NCBI RefSeq assembly: GCF_006874625.1
Contig: NZ_CP030034.1
Span: forward strand, 868,001-932,000
Direction of reading: 5' to 3'
Length of the DNA: 64,000 nucleotides
Source of the DNA: Bdellovibrio sp. NC01
GTDB taxonomy: Bacteria > Bdellovibrionota > Bdellovibrionia > Bdellovibrionales > Bdellovibrionaceae
The notes below the pieces were generated by a model. The model searched no databases. It had not been told where the DNA came from and was given only the letters and a program-made list of their open reading frames with translations. Positions 9,380 to 18,652 of this stretch are shown one piece after another. Each line of letters begins with the position of its first letter. Position 1 is the stretch's first letter. The position numbers were made by a program, and so were the translations under genes.

Positions 9380-11242
9380 ATGCCCCAAGCCAGTTTATCA
9401 TCAGAGCACGCCGATATTATTTTCTATAACGGATTCATTTCCACGTTAGATCAAACAAATAAAGAAGTTCAAGCGGTCGCAGTCAAAGGCGATCGTATTA
9501 TCCTGACGGGTACAGATGCGGATGTCATGAAAATGAAATCCGCTTCCACGAAATTAGTCGACCTCAAAAAGAAAAGATTAATTCCAGGTTTGATCGATAG
9601 CCATATGCACGTCATTCGTGGGGGATTGAACTACAATATGGAATTGCGCTGGGATGGGGTCGAATCTTTGGCGGTTGCTTTGCGTATGTTGAAAGAACAA
9701 GTGCAAAGAACTCCGGCGCCACAATGGGTGCGTGTTGTTGGTGGCTTTACGGCACATCAATTCAAAGAAAAGCGTTTGCCAACTTTGCAAGAGATCAACG
9801 AGATCTCTCCGGATACGCCTGTATTTATTTTGCATCTGTATGATCGTGCCTTGATTAACCAAGCGGCACTGCGTGTTTGTGGATTTACTAAAGACACTCC
9901 AAATCCTCCTGGTGGAGAGATTGAACGTGATGCTCATGGAAATCCAACGGGTATGTTGATTGCGAAGCCGAATGCTTTGATTTTATATTCGACTCTTGCC
10001 AAAGGCCCGAAGCTGCCTTTGGAATATCAAATCAATTCGACTCGTCATTTTATGCGTGAAATGAATCGTCTTGGTGTGACGGGTGTTATCGATGCGGGCG
10101 GTGGTTTCCAAAACTATCCGGAAGACTATGATGTGATTGATCGCTTGGCCAAGGATCAACAACTGACAATTCGAATCGCCTATAACCTCTTCACACAGAA
10201 ACCAAAAGGGGAGCTTGAGGATTTCAAGCGTTGGACTGATACAGTTCAGTATGGTCAAGGCAGCAATTATTATAAACACAATGGTGCTGGCGAGATGTTG
10301 GTGTTTTCAGCGGCAGACTTTGAAGATTTCCGCCAACCTCGCCCGGATATGCCAGAAACTATGGAGCACGAGCTTGAAGACGTCGTGCGCTTATTAGCGG
10401 AAAAACGTTGGCCGTTCCGTATGCATGCGACTTACAACGAAACAATTGAACGTGCGTTGAATGTTTTTGAAAAAGTGAATCGCGATATTCCATTCAATGG
10501 ATTGCACTGGTTCTTCGATCACGCCGAAACTGTGAATCAAAAAAATATTGATCGCATTGCTGCGCTTGGTGGCGGTATCGCCATTCAGCATCGCATGGCT
10601 TATCAAGGTGAATACTTCGTTGAACGTTATGGGGCGAAAGCTGCTCAGGAAACGCCACCAGTGAAACGAATGTTGCAGGCGGGGGTTACTGTCGGCGCCG
10701 GTACTGATGCGACTCGTGTTGCGAGCTACAATCCGTGGATTTGTCTGTATTGGCTGGTCACTGGAAATACCTTGGGTGGACTTAATCTTTATCCACAAGA
10801 AAATTGTTTGGATCGTGAAAAGGCATTAAGTCTTTGGACGAAAGAGAACACTTGGTTTTCGAATGAAGAGGGTATCAAGGGGCAAATCAAAGTCGGGCAG
10901 CTTGCTGACTTTGTTCTGCTAAGTGATGATTTCTTTAAAGTGGAGAGCGAGAAAATCAAAGATATCACTTCATTGATGACCGTCGTTGGCGGAAAAATCG
11001 TGCATGGTGATGGAGAGTATGAATCACTGGCTCCAGAGCTTCCTCCGGCAAAGCCTGATTGGTCGCCTGTCAATTATTTTGGGGGATATCAATCAAGAGC
11101 ACTCGAATCAAAACGTTTCGCCTTTGATTCGAGTGTATTAAAGAAGTGCTGTTCTATTCACCCTGATGTGAAGAAGTTCAGAAACTCTTTAGAAGAAGTT
11201 GTTTTGGATTGGAGTCTGGGCTGCTCGTGTTGGGCCTTTTAG
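9380..11242 (+). CDS. amidohydrolase family 3 (YtcJ-like) metal-dependent hydrolase
   Basis: A 620-residue TIM-barrel hydrolase. The N-terminal metal ligands are in PGLIDSHMHV, later ligands in PFRMHATYNE and FDHAET, and the catalytic Asp in GAGTDATR; the composite-domain return (GQLADFVLLS) is also present. Members act on N-substituted amides or formamides; the substrate here is unknown. Beyond the usual end there is a tail of about 60 residues ending with four cysteines (KKCCSI and GCSCWAF). It lies 11 bases after the regulator gene and may be co-transcribed. No strong ribosome site is visible before ATG 9380. Confidence 0.85.
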   Translation: MPQASLSSEHADIIFYNGFISTLDQTNKEVQAVAVKGDRIILTGTDADVMKMKSASTKLVDLKKKRLIPGLIDSHMHVIRGGLNYNMELRWDGVESLAVALRMLKEQVQRTPAPQWVRVVGGFTAHQFKEKRLPTLQEINEISPDTPVFILHLYDRALINQAALRVCGFTKDTPNPPGGEIERDAHGNPTGMLIAKPNALILYSTLAKGPKLPLEYQINSTRHFMREMNRLGVTGVIDAGGGFQNYPEDYDVIDRLAKDQQLTIRIAYNLFTQKPKGELEDFKRWTDTVQYGQGSNYYKHNGAGEMLVFSAADFEDFRQPRPDMPETMEHELEDVVRLLAEKRWPFRMHATYNETIERALNVFEKVNRDIPFNGLHWFFDHAETVNQKNIDRIAALGGGIAIQHRMAYQGEYFVERYGAKAAQETPPVKRMLQAGVTVGAGTDATRVASYNPWICLYWLVTGNTLGGLNLYPQENCLDREKALSLWTKENTWFSNEEGIKGQIKVGQLADFVLLSDDFFKVESEKIKDITSLMTVVGGKIVHGDGEYESLAPELPPAKPDWSPVNYFGGYQSRALESKRFAFDSSVLKKCCSIHPDVKKFRNSLEEVVLDWSLGCSCWAF

Positions 11243-11481
11243 TTATTTCCAACTGGAGAGGTAATCGACTGCTGCAAGATATCTAGTACTCGCGCAAGTC
11301 CTTCAGGCATGTCAGAGTGATAGTGACGCTCTAAATCCATCATGTATTCAACATGGTACTTCGCTTCATTTCTTGCCTGAGCCGAAAGGTTTGGGTTCGT
11401 TTCGATTTGTTGCATAAGTGCTTCCAATTTTTGCATTGTCGGCGTCGGTGCCGATTCAGCATGGGCGGTTGCGCCAATCAA
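11239..11481 (-). CDS. small secreted protein, probably frameshifted at its start
   Basis: An 80-residue frame (from TTG 11481) whose N terminus looks like the end of a signal peptide (LIGATAHA then ESAPTP), followed by a soluble helical region (MQKLEALMQQIE, YHVEYMMDLERHYH). The good start is an ATG at 11503 behind an AAGGAG site, but it is in another frame: ATG is followed by six A's, and losing one A would join the frames as MKNNAATLIGATAHAES. This is either a real disruption, a sequencing error in the A-run, or slippage. The stop overlaps the end of the amidohydrolase gene. Function unknown. Confidence 0.55.
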   Translation of the reverse strand: MIGATAHAESAPTPTMQKLEALMQQIETNPNLSAQARNEAKYHVEYMMDLERHYHSDMPEGLARVLDILQQSITSPVGNN

Positions 11482-11503
11482 AGTTGCGGCATTGTTTTTT
11501 CAT

Positions 11504-11813
11504 CTTAATCTCCTTGTTGATTTGTTTGGTTCTTCAGTAAAGCAATGGCGATACCAACTTAAGACACTCTGAAAGTGCGCTAATTTGAATTTGAGTCCTG
11601 GTGTGACGGGCTTCCGACAGGGCGCTTGTTGGTTGCCCGGTCAAAGTCGAGATTCCGACACATTCGTCAATTACATCTGAGTGAGACTCATCTAAGTTGT
11701 TGAAAGCACTCAGGTTGGCTGTAAAGAAATGTTCAAATTCCTCTTTAGAATCGTCGTAAATATGCCGTTTATATAAGTGACCATAAAATGTGAATATTGA
11801 ATGAGGCTATTGA
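11504..11813. other. intergenic region upstream of the fibre gene
   Basis: About 310 bases between the divergent small secreted gene and the fibre operon, so it should hold both promoters. The last 60 bases before the fibre ATG are A/T-rich (TATATAAG, CATAAAATG) and fit a promoter, but no firm -35/-10 pair can be fixed by eye. On the minus strand one frame stays open from 11806 to a stop at 11534 without any ATG, GTG or TTG. Confidence 0.4.
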
Positions 11814-14800
11814 ATGTTACTGAACGCCCTTCAAAAACTTGTACATTGTTTAGCACCACGAATCGTGGCGGGTTTTCTCGTACTTGTTCCATCCCTGGTT
11901 TCAGCATCTCCGGCAGCTCTCACTTATCAAGGTCGTATCATCAAATCTGACGGCACTCCGTTGGAATATAATAACGTCAGCTTCATTTTTGAAATCACAG
12001 ATCCGACGGGTGCGTGTGTTGTTTATCGTGAGCAAGTGAACGGTTACAACATGACGAATTCCAGTGGCGTGTTTGACGTCGCAATCGGTAAGGGCACTGT
12101 TGTGTTTCCTGCTGGTGGTTCATTTTCAGTTCTGGATTCTTTTAACAATAGCGTTGCTTCTTTGAATTGTCGCAATAGCGGAACTCCCTATGTTCCAGCG
12201 GTCGATGATCTTCGTAAATTGCGTGTGCAATTTTATGACGGCGTAGGTTGGCAGACAATTTCCCCGGATTCGCAAATTCGTTCGGTTCCATTTGCAGGAT
12301 ATTCTTTATCTGCGCAAAAAATCGGTGCGCACACTGCGAATGATTTCATTTTGAAAAGTGAAGTGAATAATCCAGGCGCTGGAAGTCTGTCGTGTGATAA
12401 CGGCAATTTCTTGACGTGGGATTCAACAACGATGAAGTTCGGTTGTGCTGGTGTCGCGGGGGCAAGTGGCGGTACCGTCAAAACTGTGACTGCGTCTGCG
12501 GGAAGTGCTCCGTATTTGTCGGTCAGCGCAGATACAACAAATCCGGTTATTACTTTGAACGTTGGAACGGTCGCGGGCACAGTTGCGGCGGGAAATGATT
12601 CGCGCTTTACAGATGCGCGTGCGCCAACGGGGGCAGCAGGTGGCGCCTTGACGGGCACTTATCCAAATCCTGGTTTGGCTGATAATACTGTTACGACAGC
12701 GAAAATCGTCGACAACGCCGTTTCGACTGCAAAATTATTTTCTAATCCTGGTATCAATCGCATCGTCATGACGGACTCGTCAACGGGTGCGACTCTTGCG
12801 CCGTTGTCGTGTGCTTCGGGGCAAGTTTTGACATGGAATGTGGCGACGGGTTGGCAGTGTACGAATCAAACTTCATTAGCAGTCGGATCTGCTTCTGTCA
12901 GTGCGAACTTCACTGGTTCCCTTGCTGGAGATGTCAGTGGTACGCAAGGCGCGACGAGTGTTGATAAAATTAAAGGTTATGCTTTGAATTTTGCGACCGC
13001 GCCGACAAATGGTCAGGTGCTAAAATATAATGGCACACAATGGGTTGCGGCTGCATCTGATGGCGGTACGATTACAGGACTTAATTCAGATGTCTCAGCA
13101 TCTGGTTCTGGTGTTGTTGCGGCCACTGTTAATTCAGTCGGTGGTTCAACAGCTGCGAATGTGCATTCTGCAGAACTTGCGGCGAATGCAGCGACCAATG
13201 CTAACACGGCTTCGACAATTATTAAACGTGATGCCTCTGGGAATTTTGCGGCTAGTAATGCAACTTTAAATAGTGTGATTCTTAAAGATGGTTCGACGAA
13301 TACAGTCACGCTGCAAGCGCCAGCATCGGTCACTTCTTCTTATGTTTTGAAATTCCCAACGGCAGTAGGTTCTGCAAATCAAGTTTTAACGACGGATGCA
13401 TCGGGTAATTTGTCGTGGACTTCACCCGCGGTTACCTCTGGCATTAGTGTAACTTCGCCTATCACAAACTCTGGTACAGCAAGTGCCCCGGTGATTGGTA
13501 TTCAGGCGGCAAGCGGTTCACAGAACGGTTATCTGTCATCTGCGGATTGGACGACATTTAATTCGAAACAAGCTGCAGGTAATTACATCACTGCTTTGAC
13601 TGGTGATGTGACGGCGACAGGCCCTGGTTCTGTGGCTTCAACAGTTGCCAAACTTCAGGGATCTACGTTAACGATCACGACTCCAGCAAATAAAGATTAT
13701 TTGAAATACAATGGCACAGCATTTGTGAATTCACCTTTGGCAGCGAGTGATTTAAGCGGAACAATTCCTGCTGCGAATCTTCCAGCATTTACTGGTGATG
13801 TGACATCTTCTGCAGGCTCAACGACTCTAACGTTAGCAGCAGCGGGCACTGCTGGGACATATTATAAGGTCACAACGGACTCTAAAGGCCGTGTCACATC
13901 AGGGGCGGCATCACTTGTTGCTGCAGATATTCCTTCTTTGGATTGGGCAAAGATCACGACGGGTAAGCCGAATACCTTAAGTGGTTACGGCATCATTGAT
14001 CAGTTAGTATCAAATGCGGGTGGCACTCCGTCGATTCAAACGGGTGTTGATGCTTCGAAACCAGGAACGCCTTCTGCGGGCGCAATTTATTTCGCGACCG
14101 ATTCAAAAGTTATTTATCAATATAATGGTGGTACTTGGGTTTCAATCGCTTCTGCGACCGGTTCTGGTGGTACGATCACTGGTGTAACTGCTGGCACTGG
14201 ATTGTCTGGTGGTGGTACAACTGGTTCGGTGACATTGAATCTTGCAAATACGGCGGTGACAGCGGGTTCTTATACTCGTGCTACGATCACAGTGGATGCG
14301 CAAGGCCGTATCACTTCGGCGGCGAATGGTGCTGCTATCGATTTAACTTCGGGTGTGACAAATATTTTGCCTATTGCAAATGGTGGTACGGGGGCTTCGA
14401 CCGCATTGGGTGCGATCAATGCGTTGTCTCCGTTAACGACAAAGGGTGATATCTTAGTTCGCGATGCCACAAATAACATCCGCTTACCCGTCGGTACAAA
14501 TGCACAAGTTTTGTCGGCTGATTCCACACAGGCAAGTGGCTTGAAATGGATTACTCCAACGAACGGAACTGTGACGAATGTAACTGGCACTTTGCCCATC
14601 GTCGTTGCAACAGGCACGACGACTCCGGCAATCAGTGTGAATGCAGCGACCACCTCTGCACAAGGTGTGGTACAAGTAGGTTCTGGTATCGCTGTTTCTT
14701 CGGGTACTATTTCTGCTGATCCTGCGAATTTCCCGTCTGCAGTTCCAGTTTCTAAAGGTGGTACGGCAGCGACTTCAATTACGGCAAATAGTTTGGTTGC

Positions 14801-15821
14801 GGCAAATGGCACGGGCACGGCTTATCAGTCGTTTACTTGTGGAGTCGGTCAGACTATTACGTTTAATGCCAGTGGTGTTGCGGGCTGTTCGACATATACG
14901 GCAGCAGGTATGTACTTGAATGGTGGTAATAGCTTTGGTGCTGCGGCGACGATCGGTACGAATGACAACTACTCTTTAGGTTTTGAAATTAATAACGCAG
15001 TTAAGATGACTTTGGATACAACGGGCTTCTTGGGAATTGGTTCAGCGTCACCTGTGCGCGATTTACATATTAAACGTGATAATGATGGCGGTACGGGTGT
15101 GACGTTGGATAATGCGACAACGGGCACGTCGGCACGATCTATTATCAGTCTTAATTCCGATGGCGGCGGTTTTGAAATTTTCAGTACCAGCACGACATTT
15201 TCCGGAACATATGGTGCATTGCCAGTTGCGGATGCGGCGGTGATTCGTTCCTATTCAAGTGCGGGCCTTCGTCCAAGCAATATGTTTATCGGTACCGGTG
15301 GGGCAGATCCTTTACATCTTATCACGGGCAATTCGCCACGTTTAAGTATTGATGGCACAGGTAATGTGGGTATCGGTACGACGGCGCCAAGCGAAGTTTT
15401 GGAAGTCAATGGTAACGTCAAAGCCGCATCTTATCTTTACACTTCAGATGCGCGCCTGAAAAAAGATATCATTACGTTGCCAGATGCTTTGGGAAAAGTT
15501 CTGCAACTTCGTGGTGTGAATTTCGTTTGGAAAAGCAATGATGAAAAGACCATGGGTTTCATCGCTCAGGAAGTTGAAAAGATTTATCCAGAGCTTGTAA
15601 AAACAGATGCGAAGACAGGATATAAAGCCGTACAATACGGAAACATCGTCGCTGTATTAGTGGAAGCTTTGAAAGAAGAGCATAAACAACGTGTGCAAGC
15701 TCAGCGTGGTATCGCTAGTGTACAAGACGATTCGCAAGCACGACTGCAAAAGCTTGAAAAAGAAAATGAAGATTTAAAAGCAAGACTTGAAAGACTCGAG
15801 AAATTGCTGAGCAATAAGTAG
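11814..15821 (+). CDS. giant tail-fibre-like surface protein with S74 chaperone (MAT-like)
   Basis: A 1335-residue secreted fibre. A signal peptide ends near SLVSA (about residue 32) and is followed by a small domain (ALTYQGRIIKSDGTPLE) found at the head of many Bdellovibrio surface proteins. The long middle is low-complexity Gly/Ser/Thr/Asn-rich, with motifs common in phage tail fibres (NGGTGAST, TVDAQGRITSA, TDSKGRVTSG, TGTYPNPGLADNTV). Residues about 1211-1290 are an S74 intramolecular chaperone, with Ser1211 in SDARLKKDI as the expected self-cleavage residue, then a coiled coil at the C terminus. In this family the chaperone trimerises the fibre. The layout fits the MAT fibres reported to act in prey recognition; the target is unknown. 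Confidence 0.85.
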   Translation: MLLNALQKLVHCLAPRIVAGFLVLVPSLVSASPAALTYQGRIIKSDGTPLEYNNVSFIFEITDPTGACVVYREQVNGYNMTNSSGVFDVAIGKGTVVFPAGGSFSVLDSFNNSVASLNCRNSGTPYVPAVDDLRKLRVQFYDGVGWQTISPDSQIRSVPFAGYSLSAQKIGAHTANDFILKSEVNNPGAGSLSCDNGNFLTWDSTTMKFGCAGVAGASGGTVKTVTASAGSAPYLSVSADTTNPVITLNVGTVAGTVAAGNDSRFTDARAPTGAAGGALTGTYPNPGLADNTVTTAKIVDNAVSTAKLFSNPGINRIVMTDSSTGATLAPLSCASGQVLTWNVATGWQCTNQTSLAVGSASVSANFTGSLAGDVSGTQGATSVDKIKGYALNFATAPTNGQVLKYNGTQWVAAASDGGTITGLNSDVSASGSGVVAATVNSVGGSTAANVHSAELAANAATNANTASTIIKRDASGNFAASNATLNSVILKDGSTNTVTLQAPASVTSSYVLKFPTAVGSANQVLTTDASGNLSWTSPAVTSGISVTSPITNSGTASAPVIGIQAASGSQNGYLSSADWTTFNSKQAAGNYITALTGDVTATGPGSVASTVAKLQGSTLTITTPANKDYLKYNGTAFVNSPLAASDLSGTIPAANLPAFTGDVTSSAGSTTLTLAAAGTAGTYYKVTTDSKGRVTSGAASLVAADIPSLDWAKITTGKPNTLSGYGIIDQLVSNAGGTPSIQTGVDASKPGTPSAGAIYFATDSKVIYQYNGGTWVSIASATGSGGTITGVTAGTGLSGGGTTGSVTLNLANTAVTAGSYTRATITVDAQGRITSAANGAAIDLTSGVTNILPIANGGTGASTALGAINALSPLTTKGDILVRDATNNIRLPVGTNAQVLSADSTQASGLKWITPTNGTVTNVTGTLPIVVATGTTTPAISVNAATTSAQGVVQVGSGIAVSSGTISADPANFPSAVPVSKGGTAATSITANSLVAANGTGTAYQSFTCGVGQTITFNASGVAGCSTYTAAGMYLNGGNSFGAAATIGTNDNYSLGFEINNAVKMTLDTTGFLGIGSASPVRDLHIKRDNDGGTGVTLDNATTGTSARSIISLNSDGGGFEIFSTSTTFSGTYGALPVADAAVIRSYSSAGLRPSNMFIGTGGADPLHLITGNSPRLSIDGTGNVGIGTTAPSEVLEVNGNVKAASYLYTSDARLKKDIITLPDALGKVLQLRGVNFVWKSNDEKTMGFIAQEVEKIYPELVKTDAKTGYKAVQYGNIVAVLVEALKEEHKQRVQAQRGIASVQDDSQARLQKLEKENEDLKARLERLEKLLSNK

Positions 15822-15822
15822 T

Positions 15823-17289
15823 ATGAAAAGAACGATTCTTTTAACACTTTTAGTACTTCCATGGATCACGGGAATCAACACCCTCACTGAAGGTTATCGA
15901 GTTCCCCATGGCACAAGTATGCGCATTTACGCTAAAGATGGTAGTGCGCAGGGTGCATGTCTCATCGTGCAGAATAATCATGCGACCAGCGATCTTTTTG
16001 TTCCCACTCATTCAACAACGGAATGGTCACGTTTTGTGACGGCAAGTAAGCCCGCTTTTATCGCGCCGACGACATGTTATCCAAAATCGTGTAAAGAAAT
16101 TTTAGGTCTGATGGGTTCGCCTGCATCTGGCCTTTATACAATTGATTCTGATGGCAACGGTGGCAATGCCGCTTATCAGGCTTATTGTGATATGACGACC
16201 GATGGTGGTGGATGGACAAGAGTTTTCCGTCACAATATTTCGGCTGGTTATTTTGCAACTAGTAATGATGCACTTTCAGTCAATACTGCCAGTCCAACTG
16301 CGACGATGTATTCCATTGCTAATAAAATTCCTGATTTTGTCACGAACGGAAAATATCGTTTTAGAATTGATTGGCCTGGAACAACTACGAGGAAAAATAT
16401 TTGGCTGCAGACGACAAGTCCGACGGTAGACGTTTCTCCGGCTGGCGTGGTGCCGTTAGGCGTGAACGCTTACACGGATACACGCGTGATGGGTTGGGGA
16501 GGACTTGAATATTCAAATGGAACACACGCTACTGCTTCCGGGGCAGCTTTATTTGACGGCTCAGTTAATCATGGGAACTGGTTTTTCGCAATTGGTGCAA
16601 CCATGGGGTGGGGTGCTGTGGTAAAAGGTATTCCTGCTGATACTTCGATCAGTGCCGATGGCGTGCCGGAAGTTGAGCTGTGGATTAAAGACGATGACAC
16701 GTATACTGTTTACAACTCGTGCAAAGACATTCTTGATAGTGGTGCTTCCATCGGTTCGGGTATCTACACTATTGATCCAGGCAAAATCGGAACACCGATT
16801 CCAGTGGTATGTGATATGACGACTGACGGCGGTGGCTGGACTCGTGTGTTCACTCAAGACTTCACGAATGGTGGTTTGTTTACAAGTACGGCGGAGTCTT
16901 TATCTACGAACACCGGTTTGCCGTTATCATACAAATACTCCATCTTAAATCGCATTGCTTCGTTCTATAGAACTGGAAAATTAGAATTGCGTATTGCATG
17001 GCCGGGCACTTCAACGAAACGTAATTGGTGGACTCAAACAAGTAACTTCACGACAAGTCCTGCTGCAGGTTACGTGGGGATTGCAATTGATTCCACAAGT
17101 AACGCTTGGGGCGGTCTTGAATATGACGGCACAAGCACAACATTGGCCGATGGTTCCGTAAATATTGGTAACTGGTATTATGCAATCGGTTCGCAAATCA
17201 ACTATGGCACGCCACCAGGTATTCCGGCTTCTGATGATGTGATCGCAAGTCCGGGCGCTGCTTCAAGAACTGAACTGTGGGTGAAGTAA
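15823..17289 (+). CDS. secreted protein with two fibrinogen-like domains
   Basis: A 488-residue protein with a signal-like start (MKRTILLTLLVLPWITG). Two modules repeat, about residues 86-290 and 296-488. Each opens with a fibrinogen C-like signature (SCKEILGLMG then CDMTTDGGGWTRVF; SCKDILDSG then CDMTTDGGGWTRVF) and ends with a matching strand (VELWIK, TELWVK). In animals such domains bind acetylated sugars or glycoproteins. The ATG lies one base after the fibre gene's stop, so the two are almost certainly one operon and this may be a fibre-associated adhesin. Specificity and location (free, fibre-bound or surface) cannot be told. Confidence 0.8.
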   Translation: MKRTILLTLLVLPWITGINTLTEGYRVPHGTSMRIYAKDGSAQGACLIVQNNHATSDLFVPTHSTTEWSRFVTASKPAFIAPTTCYPKSCKEILGLMGSPASGLYTIDSDGNGGNAAYQAYCDMTTDGGGWTRVFRHNISAGYFATSNDALSVNTASPTATMYSIANKIPDFVTNGKYRFRIDWPGTTTRKNIWLQTTSPTVDVSPAGVVPLGVNAYTDTRVMGWGGLEYSNGTHATASGAALFDGSVNHGNWFFAIGATMGWGAVVKGIPADTSISADGVPEVELWIKDDDTYTVYNSCKDILDSGASIGSGIYTIDPGKIGTPIPVVCDMTTDGGGWTRVFTQDFTNGGLFTSTAESLSTNTGLPLSYKYSILNRIASFYRTGKLELRIAWPGTSTKRNWWTQTSNFTTSPAAGYVGIAIDSTSNAWGGLEYDGTSTTLADGSVNIGNWYYAIGSQINYGTPPGIPASDDVIASPGAASRTELWVK

Positions 17290-17290
17290 T

Positions 17291-17839
17291 TTATTTTAAT
17301 CCTTCGTTGTAGATATGATTCCAGTTACTCATGGTTTGAATCATGACAACCTTATCTTTCAAAGCAGGGCGACTTAAAATGCGCAGAAGTTCAGGGCGCA
17401 TTTGTTTGTGCGCACTTTTGATCGTTTTAAATAATTTTACAGTGTGGTCCCAGCTTCGTTCGTCGCATCCCGTTGGTAATTCTTCACGACGTGACCACAG
17501 ATTTTGAATCTGTCTTTTAGCTGCCCACCAATAGTGACGCCATAGCGGGAAATCAATCATCACGATTTTATCGGCAAGTTCTAAGCGCTTGACTAAAATA
17601 TCTAGCGGACCATAGCCATCAATAATCCAGCGATCTTGATTTTGAATTTGTTTGATAATGGCGATTGATTCTTTGTAGGGTCGAATCTTCATTCCCTCAA
17701 CAAATTGAATACTATCCACATGGGTCAGCGGAAGTTGCAAGGACTGCGCAAGTTTTCGTGCCAATCGAGTTTTCCCACCGCTTGAGTTGCCGATAACGGC
17801 AACCTTGTGAATGTCAGACTTGGGCGGTGTACTAGGCAC
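17291..17839 (-). CDS. FlaR-like P-loop nucleotide kinase family protein
   Basis: A 182-residue P-loop protein with Walker A GNSSGGKTRLARKLAQ near residue 17, then THVDSI and a WIIDGY strand, as in the adenylate-kinase-like group often labelled DNA topology modulation protein. Arg/Trp-rich stretches (RHYWWAAKRQIQ) are typical of it. True substrate unknown. It converges on the fibrinogen-domain gene with a one-base gap and no obvious terminator. Confidence 0.72.
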   Translation of the reverse strand: MPSTPPKSDIHKVAVIGNSSGGKTRLARKLAQSLQLPLTHVDSIQFVEGMKIRPYKESIAIIKQIQNQDRWIIDGYGPLDILVKRLELADKIVMIDFPLWRHYWWAAKRQIQNLWSRREELPTGCDERSWDHTVKLFKTIKSAHKQMRPELLRILSRPALKDKVVMIQTMSNWNHIYNEGLK

Positions 17840-17921
17840 GATGAACTTCTCCTGAAGTCATTAGCTTGCCTTTTTGGAGCGGTGAAAGCTAGTGGTAAAT
17901 TGAAAGCGACTATGATGAAAT

Positions 17922-18419
17922 GTGTCCATGATCGCGACCGATAGATTAATAATTAAACTGTGGACCGAGGATTTAGCGCAGGAATTTTTTGAACTGACGC
18001 AAGATCCGGGATTCACATTGTTCCCGATTACCGACTATCGCCAAGCGAGTGTCGATGATGCTCGCGAATGGATCCGTAAGAATACATGCAAGTATGCGGT
18101 GATCGAAAAGGCGACCGGTAAGGTTATTGGGATGGGTGGTTTGACGCCATGGAATTATCAAGGGGAGTCGTTGATTGATATCACGTATCGTCTTGGGTCT
18201 GCTGCTCAAGGAAAAGGCTACGGTACAGAGCTCGCTCGTGCTCTAGTAAATTATGGCTTTAGTGAAATGGGTTTAGAGCAAATCACGGCAACAATTACTC
18301 CCGACAATATTCCGTCGAAGGTTTTGGCTGAAAAACTTGGTTTGAAGTTTGATAAAAAAATTGTGCTCTTAGGTGTGGAAACAGACTTGTATCGTCTGTA
18401 TAAACAAGCGCGCTCTTAA
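17922..18419 (+). CDS. GNAT acetyltransferase (RimJ/RimL type)
   Basis: About 165 residues with the start TDRLIIKLW and an acetyl-CoA site in GSAAQGKGYGTELARALV, then ITATITPDNIPSKVLAEKLG, the classic pattern of this N-acetyltransferase group. Translation may start at GTG 17922 or at ATG 17928; neither has a clear ribosome site. Substrate unknown. Confidence 0.85.
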   Translation: MSMIATDRLIIKLWTEDLAQEFFELTQDPGFTLFPITDYRQASVDDAREWIRKNTCKYAVIEKATGKVIGMGGLTPWNYQGESLIDITYRLGSAAQGKGYGTELARALVNYGFSEMGLEQITATITPDNIPSKVLAEKLGLKFDKKIVLLGVETDLYRLYKQARS

Positions 18420-18652
18420 AATTGTGCCTTCGCAAAAATAAAGTTACTTCTCTGTTTTTCTCGATATTTGTGTAGCTCAACGAGGCCAATACCGTCGAGT
18501 TCGGATAATTCATTCAACATAAATCAATCATTCCCCGGTGCTTTTTCACAGGTCTTACAGACTGTGGTTGAGTTGTGAAAGCAAAAATCTAAGAATTTAT
18601 TTAATGTGAAAAAATTCGGAACCAAAAACACTCGCAACTTTTGGAGAAGAGC

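Noticed and set aside
12233-12658. Long minus-strand frames inside the fibre gene (also 13013-13333 and 14270-14818)
   Set aside because: They arise from the repetitive low-complexity codons of the fibre gene; no ribosome sites or recognisable motifs.
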